Source: Tethya wilhelma
Taxonomy: Eukaryota > Porifera > Demospongiae > Tethyida > Tethyidae
Length of the DNA stretch: 64,000 nt
NCBI GenBank assembly: GCA_964030475.1
Contig: CAXIPT010000007.1
Location: 3,376,657 to 3,440,656, forward strand
Direction of reading: 5' to 3'
Position numbers and translations under genes: made by a program. The number at the start of each line of letters is the position of its first letter. Position 1 is the first letter of the stretch. This document shows positions 11,901-21,905 of the stretch, one piece after another. Below the pieces are notes generated by a model. The model saw only the letters and a program-made list of their open reading frames with translations, searched no databases and had not been told where the DNA came from.

Positions 11901-14214
11901 ACTGCATCTGTGTGTTCTGCTGCCAATCCAAGCTCTACTGTGTTTCTAGATAACGTACACCACATGTGGCGTGATCGATGGGTGCGGTTTCGAAGCCAAA
12001 AGCACTCAGAGATGCACAAAAGCCTCAGATCTCAGAAACTACAGCGTTTTGCAAGATTCTATGCATCAAATTTCAAGATAATTTCAATTCATGAACGTAA
12101 GTAGAGTACATGTATCTTCCATTTTGACTCTAAAGCTGCCGTTCTTCAGATAATTTAGTAACAGACACACACACACACAAAACAACTACCATAATGCTCT
12201 GCACGTGCTACACACGCACCGAGGCTTAAAAATTCCGACCCCATTTTCTGACCTACAAATTTTGTCCCCGGCCACGCCCCTTTTATACGCATCCTCCTCC
12301 GTTACATGAGTGTACAAATATATGCCTGCCATACGAAAAATGCACTTTCCACATTGGAAAACTGATACCAAAAACATGTGAAGACAAAGATAACAAGTTA
12401 ATTCGTTCAAGAATCAGCTTCTGCAAAAAACGAATATCTACTACTAAAAGGCTACTAAAGCTACTATTTAGCTCATTCTCTTTTCAACAATCCTAAAACA
12501 AAGCCATTGCTAAAATATTATGCTAAACTTCCAATTTTCTCAATTTTCATCTATCTTGAAACAACTTTTCTCACAGACCACTCACTTTCAGAGTTTTTTT
12601 TGTGTGACTATTTGTATTGCGCTAATGGGCCATCCGTTCCATTCCTACGTACCCAGTAATACTGTATAGCTACAGACAGTGTATGGTATAATGCAGTATA
12701 AAGTGATATAATTACACACGTACTTTATTTATTTTATATCCTTGTCTAGTAGAAATAATTCTATACATATTATACTGTATAGCTGATTCTATACATCTAC
12801 AAGAAGAAAAAATTGAAAAAAAAAATAAAATAAAATAATGTAGCAATAGGCAGTCATGTGCCAAAATTGAGACATTCTTTTTCCAATACTTTTTACTGCA
12901 CTGCCCATTCCTACACTTCTTCTTTTTTGAAATTTTTACTTGTACTTGTTTGTTCACTTTTTTTAGCACTACAGTGTGGAAACTGTATTAGAGGCTGGTT
13001 AGTCCCTACAAAAAGCTTGAGTAGCAGCTACATGCACTACATTAACTGAAGGAGGCTATTGCACATAATAATACCACCTGGATACAGAAATGACCTTTGA
13101 ACTCCAACTGTAAAGATGGCTGGATAAATATAGTACATGAATTTATACGTTAAGTTTCAAAGCTTTCTAGTTTTTGTTTTGGCCTATTAATGATGAAAAC
13201 AAGCATCGAGGAATGTAGTACCCATGAAGAGAACTTACTTTGTACTGTCAAAGTTGGCTCAACACATTCTGGTTCTTTGGAAATCATTTTCAAGTAAGTC
13301 AGTTAGTAAGTACGTACATTAGGAGAACAAAATTTGCACTATGGTGACTTCCCACCAGTGCTCTCTACAAGTTCTGAGGGAAGTTTCTGTAAGTTTTAGG
13401 CCTTGCATGCAATTGATAATCTGTCACTGAGAGCCTCTGAGCAAGTTTGAAAACTAAATTTTATTTTGCTAGATTTTAATGATCATAAACATTTTGTGCT
13501 GTGTCTATGGGACAGTCGGCCCATTCCTACTATATGTACTATTATACGTATGATAGTCTCAGACTAAGTAGACATCTAGTTTAACCTTTGACTTCTTTAA
13601 TGTGCTCATTGCTATACAGTTATACCTTTATCTTACGTATAATATTGTATAGTTAGTAAATTTAGCCAATACTGCACCCATGTACTCCTTTCCTTATATG
13701 TAAGGTAGGTCATGAGCCTGAGTTAGCCAAACCCCACAAGTTGACCATTTGTAGAAATTGGTGTCGCAGTAGTGGTATATAAAAATTATGATAGATAATA
13801 GATACGGATATACTGTATAGCTGCAAAATTCGGCGAGGAATTTAATTTAGCAAATAGGTGAATCGTGACGACCTTTACCACTTAACGAGCAGAAAACACG
13901 TGCAGGTCAAGTTAGTTTTAGCAGTTTTGGCACTAAAACATTCTCTACTGCCCTACTATTACAGTCATAAAGCTCGCAAGGTTCATTGTTTGTTTGTAAC
14001 TAGAGCATGCTTTTCACTTCCAAAAATGAGCTTTTAGCAAAATTTGCCAAATTTTCCTGCTATACGGTAATTAGCTAAGTACCACAACACGGTAATAAAC
14101 TTCTTTTATACTTACATTTTTTTCACAGTTCATACAGAGGCTTTCAATTTCAGAAGTCTCCGTACCCTGAGTAGCATCCAAATCTCTGAATAATGGTGTT
14201 TTGGCTTCACTCAT
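1494..14214 (-). CDS. ZPR1: ZPR1 zinc-finger protein, 5' part (exons 1-5)
   Basis: ZPR1 is a conserved eukaryotic zinc-finger protein, known from the family to bind translation factor eEF1A and to act in nucleus and cytoplasm. Five coding exons are visible, all phase 0: exon 1 14214-14116 (33 codons, ATG at 14214, ends [11 protein letters not shown]), exon 2 9247-9086 (54 codons, [17 protein letters not shown] then FYCPHCH), exon 3 9012-8851 (54 codons, [23 protein letters not shown]), exon 4 8213-8127 (29 codons) and exon 5, present twice at 4043-3909 and 1628-1494 (45 codons, [16 protein letters not shown]). The first C4 zinc finger is CMNC in exon 1 with CPHC in exon 2. Every junction is GT-AG with matching phase. 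The second half of the protein (second zinc finger and repeat) is not visible and should lie left of base 1. Introns are inflated by mobile elements. Confidence 0.92.
2480..3262 (+). mobile_element. Composite 'CCCAGTAC' element, 5' portion
   Basis: Starts with the 20-base palindrome CCCAGTACGGTAGTACTGGG and continues with the family body (TCTTC run near 2700, conserved AAAGCGCCTTCTCC motif near 2855). The 3' foldback end is missing. Preceded by AT, as in the other copies. Confidence 0.75.
3357..3631. repeat. CATCCA-N4-TGGATG array, copy B
   Basis: All eight units of the first array recur at the 2415-bp offset with the same spacing and loops. The only stem change I found is in unit 6 (TGGACG instead of TGGATG). 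Confidence 0.85.
3909..4043 (-). CDS. ZPR1: Duplicate of ZPR1 exon 5
   Basis: This 135-base exon matches 1494-1628 at every base I compared, although the surrounding intron copies differ at scattered sites. It keeps the acceptor (TAG before ACT) and the donor (GAG|GTAAAA), both in phase 0. Using both copies would insert a repeated 45-residue segment around [12 protein letters not shown] without a frameshift; using one gives a normal protein. Either copy could be the active one. Confidence 0.85.
4969..5347 (+). mobile_element. Composite 'CCCAGTAC' element, degraded copy
   Basis: Same element inside tandem copy B. The terminal palindrome is mutated (CCCAATACGGTAGTAATGGG) and about 80 bases after it are deleted. 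Confidence 0.7.
5348..6387. other. Intronic stretch with a hairpin; no gene seen
   Basis: Holds a short GT run (about 5478-5495), a CRE-like TGACGTCA near 5870 and a hairpin of ACAAGGAGTG (6101-6110) with CACTCCTTGT (6129-6138) around a GCGAGC-rich loop. No convincing coding exon on either strand. Confidence 0.5.
6388..6880. mobile_element. Possible MITE, TACTGTAAAGCCGG ends
   Basis: Left end TACTGTAAAGCCGG and right end ACCGGCTA form rough inverted ends, followed inside by inverted TTTTGGC/GCCAAAA stretches. Probably an old member of the same group as 8298-8505 and 13810-14069. Confidence 0.35.
7030..7250. mobile_element. Degraded foldback element (ACAAGTAAAA... family)
   Basis: The start matches the foldback end of the composite family (ACAAGTAAAAAA, CATTAGAAATG) and the inner part resembles the 53591 copy (TGAGCAAATAAG, GGAATGGTTGTCAG). 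The right arm is heavily mutated. Confidence 0.5.
7288..7383 (-). pseudogene. Decayed duplicate of ZPR1 exon 2
   Basis: About 95 bases closely match the middle of ZPR1 exon 2 (9086-9247) on the same strand. On the minus strand it reads [20 protein letters not shown] where the real exon has [11 protein letters not shown], so the first cysteine of the zinc-finger pair is lost. A one-base deletion follows in the GAPIE region. It lies in the intron between exons 4 and 5 and has no intact splice context. Confidence 0.75.
8298..8505. mobile_element. MITE with TACCGTAAAG / CTATACGATA ends
   Basis: Imperfect inverted ends: the left reads TACCGTAAAGTGGGAAAG, the right read backwards TATCGTATAGCAGTAAAG, each followed by TTTTGC. 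Inner TTTCGCGGATGTCTC resembles 27181-27365. Lies in ZPR1 intron 3. Confidence 0.55.
10663..10669 (+). promoter_or_regulatory. TATA box of the element's gene
   Basis: TATATAA lies 47 bases before the first ATG (10716), a plausible spacing for a short 5' leader. Confidence 0.45.
10716..11635 (+). pseudogene. B-box / MULE-like transposase gene, damaged
   Basis: Exon 1 10716-10812 starts at GCCATGG and encodes an acidic peptide ([19 protein letters not shown]). Exon 2 about 10910-11107 encodes a B-box-like zinc module ([21 protein letters not shown], later H residues). Exon 3 11132-11341 has the [15 protein letters not shown] motif, a likely first catalytic Asp. Exon 4 11418-11635 has [16 protein letters not shown] and MKGCQ. 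Phases agree at all junctions if exon 2 is entered at 10910, but the acceptor there reads AA instead of AG. The gap between exons 2 and 3 is only 24 bases, though bounded by GT and AG. The gene runs straight into the right terminal repeat, so the transposase C-terminus is missing. I infer a decaying transposase gene; the MULE/KDZ-like assignment is tentative. Confidence 0.55.
11883..12104 (+). other. Open reading frame of unknown nature
   Basis: A 73-codon open frame rich in basic residues ([14 protein letters not shown]) begins just right of the TIR element. No start context, homology or splice partner is recognised. It could be a flanking transposon remnant or chance. Confidence 0.2.
12095..12680. 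repeat. Rearranged remnants of two repeat families
   Basis: 12095-12235 is a reverse, truncated copy of the GT-run family seen at 51283 and 54955. 12270-12680 holds shuffled, degenerate pieces of the composite element (AGAATCAGCTTCTG, AGCTCATTCTC, TTTGTATTGCGCTAATGGGC). No gene seen from here to 13809. Confidence 0.55.
13810..14069. mobile_element. MITE, TACTGTATAGC / GCTATACGGTA ends
   Basis: Left TACTGTATAGC followed by TGCAAAATTCGGC; right, read backwards, TACCGTATAGC followed by AGGAAAATTTGGC. About 260 bp, flanked by TA on the left, placed 47 bases inside ZPR1 intron 1. Confidence 0.6.
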
Positions 14215-15141
14215 TGTGCGGTAGGGTCTACAAAGTGGAAGGGTACAATGAAAAGTCACATTAAGGCTTTTAATGCCTTGGTGCTAACTTATATAAATAG
14301 TCTAGAACCTTCCATGTCAAAACAGAAGCCCATAAGGCCAAGGCAATACAAGCCTAGGGAGATGTATCAAACACATACTGATCCCGTAAAATTCAATAAT
14401 AGGGCAGATGTACATACTTAGATATCTACAGAGCAAAATCAAACAAAATTCAAGCTTACGAAACTTGAACTGTCAAACAAAACCAAACAACCAGGTACCC
14501 CTTCAACTAAAATTATATTTCAAGGGGTTTATAAAATGAATTCTTATCAAGAATACCATCTGAACTTTATCTTCAGATACTACTTCAAAGTATTTACTAG
14601 GTAACTTACCTGGAAACCACTTTGTGCTAGTATGAGATCCGAGAAAGGAGGTTGATCAAAATTAGAAGTGGCGGTCAAAGGTCAAAATGGTTAACCCTAT
14701 ATTGAACCTTGCGGCATCTGTCGCAATTTGGCGGGAAACTAAAATAAAAATTTACACAACTGGTTTTCTCTGTCTTCAATCGCTTTTGGCCCGGATAGAC
14801 TAGTAGCTACACCCAAGAGTAGAGCCTGAGGTAACGTTTTGACGTTGTGTAGTCTATCCATAGATATTAGACACGGATGGCCCATTAGCGTAATACAAGT
14901 ATTCACGCGAATATAAACTTGACTCTGCAAAAAACTTTTTTGATGATTTGAGGATGACGTTTGCAAGGTTGAAAAATTCATGCCTACTAAAAAAATCCCA
15001 TATCTAACTAGTGATGATTTGAATGGGGAGATTTTACATGAGGTCAAAGGGCACTTCTTACTAACAAGTACAGAGTAGAGTGTTACGAATTTACATATAG
15101 GCACTGGGCCTAAAATCGAAATTCCCATGAAACTTTGCAGC
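14215..15141. promoter_or_regulatory. Region between divergent ZPR1 and the small plus-strand gene
   Basis: Contains an E2F-like palindrome TTTGGCGGGAAA (14727-14738) and a DR1 nuclear-receptor-like element GGTCAAAGGTCA (14673-14684), about 460-520 bases upstream of the ZPR1 ATG. A fragment of the composite element (about 14868-14935) lies nearer the other gene. A shared promoter role is inference from position only. Confidence 0.4.
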
Positions 15142-15572
15142 ATGTCTTCTTCAAGTGTTCAAATCATAAACCTAATTATTGATACTCTTCGAAGAGTTAA
15201 GACCTCTCTCGAGACTCTAGACCTTGAGTTGAATCCCAGACAATCAATTCAACTAAATGTAAGTCGATCATGATGACTCAGTATTATTGATGCCACTGTG
15301 CACTGACTACTTTGGCAATCATAGTTTGATAATTTACGACAAATAGGTTGTTCTCAAAACAACTACTAGTCTGGCAAGTGCCCTTCAAATCAGTCAACTG
15401 TGTTCAACTGACCAAGGTACGACTGCAACCATTGTGTCTAGTCATTGGCACATTAATGAATAGGCTATCTCAAATCTGTATAGGCACTACTAGTCTGGCA
15501 AGTACCCTTGAAATCAGTCAACTCCATTCAACTGACCAAGGTACACTGCAACTTTTGTGTGTTCTACTATAG
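15142..15572 (+). CDS. Small three-exon gene with a repeated exon
   Basis: Exon 1 15142-15258 (39 codons, MSSSSVQIINLIIDTLRRVK) ends at a strong GTAAGT donor, phase 0. Exon 2 15347-15416 and exon 3 15484-15540 follow canonical AG acceptors with matching phases. Exons 2 and 3 are near copies: TTSLASALQISQLCSTDQG against TTSLASTLEISQLHSTDQG. If exon 3 is read through, the protein stops at 15572 after TLQLLCVLL. The product would be about 85 residues and probably helical. It is transcribed away from ZPR1. No family recognised; splicing is inferred from sequence only. Confidence 0.45.
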
Positions 15573-15885
15573 TATAGTTTTGGCACATATTGAATAGGAC
15601 AAAGATAAAATATCATTGAATGAAACTGTGCGGCTGGCTACTCAGTACTAGTACAGCACCACGGCCTGTAAACTATATCTAATACATTTATATAGTGTAG
15701 TTAATATTACTAGATTTTGCAGTTCCTGTAAAATCTAGATACTACATATCTCTAAAATACATAAGCAATATTTATAGAAATGTATACATATGGAGTGCCT
15801 AATCACTAGTTACAGTGTAAATTTTGCATTAATAGTTTCCTCAATGGGAAGATCATGCATATGTGAATTTATTTACTGTAATTGT

Positions 15886-16261
15886 AAACAGGATCCAGAT
15901 AAGATCCGGAAATTTTTTTTTCCGGATTCTGAAATTTCGAAGAGGTTTAAAAGCTTAGATCTAAGCCACTTGATTAGGCCTAAGCAGGTCCAAGCTTAGA
16001 CCTAAGCTTCAATGATTAGGCCTAAGCTTTCTAAGCTTAGATCTAAGCTTCAATGCTTAGGTCTAAGCTTAGGTCTAAGCTTAGGCCTAAGCCTTCTAAG
16101 CTTAGACCTAAGCTTCAATGATTAGGTCTAAGCTATGAAGCTTAGGTCTAAGCATGGACCTGCTTAGGCCTAATCAAGTGGCTTAGATCTAAGCTTTCAA
16201 AACTCTTCGAAATTTCAGAATCCGGAAAAAAATTTTTCCGGATCTTATCTGGATCCTGTTT
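15886..16261. mobile_element. 376-bp snapback element with 8-bp target duplication
   Basis: Ends AAACAGGATCC and GGATCCTGTTT are flanked by the direct repeat GTAATTGT (15878-15885 and 16262-16269). The two halves are near-perfect reverse complements out to about 120 bases. The centre holds thirteen short palindromes of the form (C/A)TTAG-R-Y-CTAAG (CTTAGATCTAAG, CTTAGGCCTAAG, CTTAGACCTAAG and variants). No coding capacity. The 8-bp duplication suits a hAT-type mobiliser, which is inference. Confidence 0.85.
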
Positions 16262-16269
16262 GTAATTGT

Positions 16270-18827
16270 GATATAATTATATTAGCACTCCAACAAGAGG
16301 AGCATACATGCACATAGCTACAAGACAAAAGTATTTATAAAGATAAATATTAGTTATAGTATTTATATGAATATAGATAGCAGTACACATAAAATAAATA
16401 TATTTCATCTTCCAGGCTAACCCATAGAAAATAATTAAGGTTGGGTTCACAGTATTTTCCATAGTACCTTTTTCATGTACATTGTGCAGGAATGTAACAT
16501 AATTAACCCTCGGCGTGTGAAACAACCCGAAAAGGTTATAGTAGTCATTTTTTCCCACCCACTAGTACTATGTACGTACATAGAGCAAATAGATAGCAAC
16601 ATGAGCTCTGATAAAACACTTGGACACAACAGAGTATCTCTAGTCCAAGCGCTTGTGTTTTTGCAAACTTTGCAGCCAGCTAGCTCGTGATAATATTATG
16701 ATCACGACGTTGCCTATAAATAAGTGGCCACGCCCATGCAACAGTAGAGTCTGCATTAATTGTATGCCTCGATGTTATATACAGCTGCAATAAAGTATGT
16801 AGTATGTAGAAAGTGTGTTTGACATGACATTGCAACGCTGATACTATATGTACAATCATGCATGCATGCATCGATAGCCTTCCTCAATGCCTTATTAACG
16901 TATTTTATAGATAGTGTGTATTATAGTGTATAAACTTCGAGGGTTGTGCACCATGTATATGGTACCTTTTATTTTTCAAGTGTACATATTTTGAATGATT
17001 TTTCTGGATATAGCATTGCATTGCAGCACCCCTGAATATGATTGTACTATTATGCGACACAGCACCAGATATCGTAAACCCGTCTAAGTTTATATATCCC
17101 GATGTCATGCTGTATAATCTCCCCATACAATCACGTCTGGGAGATGCACAATCTAAGTGCCTGGAGATGCAAATTATTATATATAGATTTGCTTCTGATG
17201 AGTGGAAATGACGTCCCCTCCACTTTTCTCCAAAAAGCTCAAGAACACTAACTGCTGTTATAGTTAATAGACCTTATAGCTTAGCACAACCTAATTTATT
17301 GCTGTGATCGAGGCAAGGTACATAAAATGAGTGCAATATTTTTGCAATACAATAAACTTTACAGCATTCAAGATAATAATTATTATTGTGTTGCTGAAAG
17401 ACCAACAAGTAAGCAGCAAAGGAACATACAAAAAAAGCACTCATCAACACATGCACAAACAATTTATAAATTTAAAGGAACAGTTGCAGTGGCGTAAGGT
17501 GGGGGGGGCACAGGGGGCATTTGCCCCCGCCTTTTTTTCAGTTGCTATAATTACGCTTTGGTGTTATAATGCATTATTTTTTGTATACTTACTTTAGAAA
17601 AACTGCTTAGTGCATGGTCATCTTTAGCCAAAATTCAGTACAGGACAACTTTTAAAAGCTTTCTTTTTGCTGCTTCAAAGCTTTAGAGAGTGTTTGATCT
17701 AGCGAGCGCTTGCTACAGTTCAATTTAATGAATGGGAGGGGCTAAAATTAGCTAATTAAGTAAGAGTGGTTTTCGGTCGCACAACATTTTCAGTGCGCTT
17801 TGCACGCAATCTTTCTACTGCTCCCTCTTTTCTAAAATCCTGTCTACGCTCCTGACTGTGTCACTGTATAAGCACTGTTTTGTTACTAAAAATAAAATGC
17901 GTGACGTTTTATGTCATTTTATGACTATTTGTGATGTTTTTTGTTTGGATATGGGTACCACGTTCAGATACTAGCTCCATATACGTATGTGTATTGCGCA
18001 CTTGTCCACACAAAACGTCACATATTTTATTTTTCCTTTAAACAAGAATTTGTAGCTACAGTGCTCCACACTAAAAGAGCAACTTTTTTCAAAAAGCTTT
18101 AAAAATTGTAAAAAATATGTGAAACCGCTAAATTTTATGTCAAAAAGTAGTGATTTACTGTTTTTGAGCAATTTTCAAAACTTCGGTTGGCTCTAAAATA
18201 GCTGTTATTTTTGCAAAGCCATTAATCTGCAGAATGCTGCAAAATGCTGCAAAAACAGGTCTTTTAGCAATAAAAACACTATTATTTCTGACGAACTATA
18301 AGAGCTTTTGTTTCCAAAGCTACTGCACCATTTGAATATTTAGTATTCAACGTAAAATTAATACAGAATTTGGGACCTTAACTTCAAGTGGAAAGGTGAT
18401 TTTGATCCCTAACGTGTTTGCTCTAAAGTTTGCTAAATTGTTTGAATTTGAATTTTCTACTGTACATTATTAAGAATTCTTGTTAGACCATATAATCATC
18501 AATGCAACCTCTAACTCTGTATAAAATTTAGACTCTTAACTCAGAATAGTTCGCCAGATCTTATTCCTAAAGTTGTTTCCCTACCTTAGTCTACAAAACT
18601 ATAAGCCATGCCCTTTAAATCTCACTTGATCAGACCCGCCCACTTGATGAAGCTCCACAAGTGGTTACTCTACATATAATTATATACCAACAATTCTTCT
18701 TCAGCACTAATGGTTTGGAAATAATGCAATATAATCATAAAATAAAATTCAAAAAGTTGCTCTTTTAGCATGGAGGAATGAATAATAGAGGAACAACATG
18801 TAGGAGTGGTCCGCATCACACTGCCAC
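16270..18827. other. Gene-poor stretch
   Basis: AT-rich, no convincing exon. Contains a CAGTGGCGTAAGG start near 17489 followed by a GGGGGGCACAGGGGGC / GCCCCCGCC block, the usual look of one end of a hAT-type repeat. Confidence 0.4.
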
Positions 18828-18836
18828 TGTTTGTTC

Positions 18837-19822
18837 TAGTCTGGCGTAGCCAGCCCCTTACACGCATACGGGAAAAGGGTCTGGTCTCAACCCCAGCCAT
18901 TCCGTATAGCCCAGGCCAGGAATGCTGGCTTAATATCACTTACGTCACGCAATAATTAAATTCCTGTGGTTTTGAGCGTTTGCGAATTTTTGAAAGAGCA
19001 GTTTTGTATGGACAAGAATTTAGAGAAGACGGCTGATTGGAACAAGCTAAAGCCCTCCTGTGTTTTTTACGATTGTTGGGGATCAGCGTGGTGTACAGGA
19101 TTGAGCTTCTTGTCAGAATCTAGACTGACAAAGTGCGTGGCAAAACGAGTAGAGCCATGCTGCTCTAACAGATTTACGTAGTCAAGAGATTTTAAAGCCA
19201 AGAAATAGCTAAGACTTGGCTCGCTAACCATGTATTGTAGCCTCGTTCCCAGGCTCTCACGTTTGACCTTACACTCACGGTAAGGAAGGAGAGAGCCTGG
19301 TCGGAAATATCACGTGAATGACGTGGGGATAGACACTAGGGTAGACACGTCCTTTGACCTCTGCAAGCTGCAGCGATTCTGAACTAGCGCTACTACAGTT
19401 TATAGATTGATTTAAGCTGTCCAAACCATGAAAATAAGCAAGGTAAGTACAGTAAAATTACTTACTTTCGAGCTGTTCGTGCTAGGCGCTCGTAAAACGG
19501 CACGATCGCGGCAGAGGTCAAAGGTCACGTCTACCTCCGGTCTCATGCCCACGAACATTCACGTGATATTTCCGACCAGGCTCTCTCCTCATCCTTACCG
19601 TGAGTGTAAGGTCAAAGGTGAGAGCCTGGGAACGAGGCTACATGTATTGAGCCTCGGTTTTAGTGAAAAGACAAAAAGAGTCAAAATTGGTCAACTCTTA
19701 CTAATATGGGCGACTATCTAAAAATCGTGTCCGTGTGACATTCCAGGGCGACACGAAAGTCCTGGGGTTGAGACCAGACCCTTTTTTCCGCGTCCGTGTA
19801 AGGGGCTGGCTACGCCAGACTA
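18837..19822. mobile_element. MITE with TAGTCTGGCG ends, 9-bp target duplication
   Basis: Inverted ends TAGTCTGGCGTAGCCAGCCC (left) and its complement (right end CGCCAGACTA). Exact 9-bp direct repeats TGTTTGTTC flank it at 18828-18836 and 19823-19831. A 9-bp duplication is typical of Mutator-like elements. It contains a second element at 19238-19640 and no transposase. Confidence 0.88.
19238..19640. mobile_element. Nested MITE with TAGCCTCGTTCCC ends, 9-bp target duplication
   Basis: Inverted ends TAGCCTCGTTCCCAGGCTCT and its complement, extended inward by a second long complementary stretch (TTACACTCACGGTAAGG). Exact duplication CATGTATTG at 19229-19237 and 19641-19649. Because it lies inside the 18837 element, it inserted later. 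Confidence 0.88.
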
Positions 19823-19831
19823 TGTTTGTTC

Positions 19832-21905
19832 CTCACGACACATAAAGTCGGAGTGCAGCTGTACTATTAAATACATCAAAATAATCACTATGGGTGGGAT
19901 GCTGAAATCTAATTCCTGAGTCAGTCCCTTCCACAAGTTTTCACCGGCAAAATCTTTTTACTCAGGTCCACTTGTGTGTATATTATAGACAGAAAGCTAT
20001 ACAGCAATTGCAATCCATCATTCTGTGCCATAATGAGTGAGATCAATTGCTTGGTCTTTTTCTGGTAATTTTCCTGGAGACCTATAGTCTAGTCATGCTA
20101 CTGTCATAGCCTTTATAAATTTGCATGCAGAGTAGTCAACAACATGCAGTTCAAATCGATGACTCACATTGCAGTTCTCTTACTGAGAGGTTTATATACT
20201 TGATTATGGTCTATGTTTGCATCGGGAGAAAGACATTAGTTTTAGTATAGGATGATCTTGCTTACTCAATAGCATCCCCCAGGATGGATTTCTATTGGGT
20301 TATGCGTCCCCCTCATATGTGAACCGTTACATAATTACATCCCACCAGATGCAATTTGGGGGAGACGTGAACAATTAGGACACCGTCTATAACAATTATT
20401 ATCACTGATGGGAATCTTTGATGCCTTCTATACTGCTATCAACAGATCATTTCTAGCTTGTCCTGTCTAAATGTTCCATGATGTCAGGCTCTGATTGCTT
20501 GATGGTATAATAACATGCACAGACTGAGTAATCGTGTCTTGTTAGTGTACTGTTTGTTTGTCTCTCTGAATGTGAGTCTGAGAATAGCTACTCTCCTTTG
20601 CTACTGACAGTCACTGCTCCAGTTATATGTTGCTATTTATGCAGTTCTGTGGCACTGCGCTTTCCACTCAACTCTTCGCTCCGTTTCTTAGGCTACCACG
20701 CAACACTCAACTCAAATCCAGCATCTTTCTGTCCATCTTTTCCATGTAGAATTGAAATGTACAAGTATTTACGGAAATGCGCAAAATGACATACAAACAA
20801 ACACTGCAAGCTACCATTGACATAATACAGAAATGTGCAGCAAGATATATGGGACAGAGAGACGGACAAACAAGTAAACACCGCGAGCTGCCATTGACAC
20901 GACTAAGAGGATTGCCCAACTATTCTGCCCCAGTATTTCATAATTATTATAGCAGAGCTTGACAATTAAGGTACATTATTTTAGAGGCTCTAGGACCTAA
21001 GGTATTGAAGCTATTTAATAATTATCCATATGGAATGCTGATCGAGAAAGAACCACAAAAGTTTTGCATGGTTGTCTTTAATGACTTGGTAGCTAGGCTC
21101 CAATGACAGCCTCACAGATTGGCAAGTGAACAGTTAAATGTCCGGTTTGTTAAAATAACTTCTGCAACCATTATGATCAAAAAGCTTACTTAGGTAGGGA
21201 GTTTATTTCCACTCCTGCATAAGGAATAGCAATTATCTACACCATACATGCATTGGAAACATTCCTACATTATAATTATTTAAGTGACTTTAGTCATGCC
21301 AACTAAAGGCATGCAGCTAGGTAAAGCATTAAAATGTAACTCAGTACATTCCTGCATTTAGACAAAGTATATATATTGTTGAATATATATAACCAAGCGA
21401 GTGTATGTACAATATTTTTAAAAAAATTTGGAATTTTTTTTGCTGATTTTACTCTAATAAAAAATTGTCACCATACACAATTGTCATTATACTCAGTCAA
21501 TTAATCAACACATCATGGCTACTGATTTCAAAAGAACATATGTACCATACCACCTATCATACATTTTCCACAATTTTATTTGTCCAAAATGTATAGGCTC
21601 ACTCCACTCAAACCATGCATTATTTAGCAGCTATAGTCATAGGTTAAATTTTTACAAATAGCATCAACTTCTTAATGTGTATTATGATTAATTTTATTAT
21701 TTCACAGTTGGTTGGCTATTATGACAACCATTACATTTTTCCCATATGCATGCAGTTCCACTTTAGTTGCACTTTAATTACTATTGTACATTAATTTTAA
21801 GTAATAGCTAGCAAATTTGAAATGTATATAGTTATCACCCCAAAATTTATAATAAGAATTATTGAAACCGCCAAATATTTTGCTACCTAAACTTCCTCGT
21901 ATTCC
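19832..21905. other. No gene recognised
   Basis: No coding exon I can defend on either strand. A 35-base imperfect direct repeat (AAGCTACCATTGACA / GAGCTGCCATTGACA) lies near 20808-20900. AT-rich from 21350 to 21900. Confidence 0.4.

Noticed and set aside
14739..15143. 134-codon minus-strand ORF
   Set aside because: It overlaps a composite-element fragment and the promoter region; composition looks random, and the opposite strand carries the better exon at 15142.
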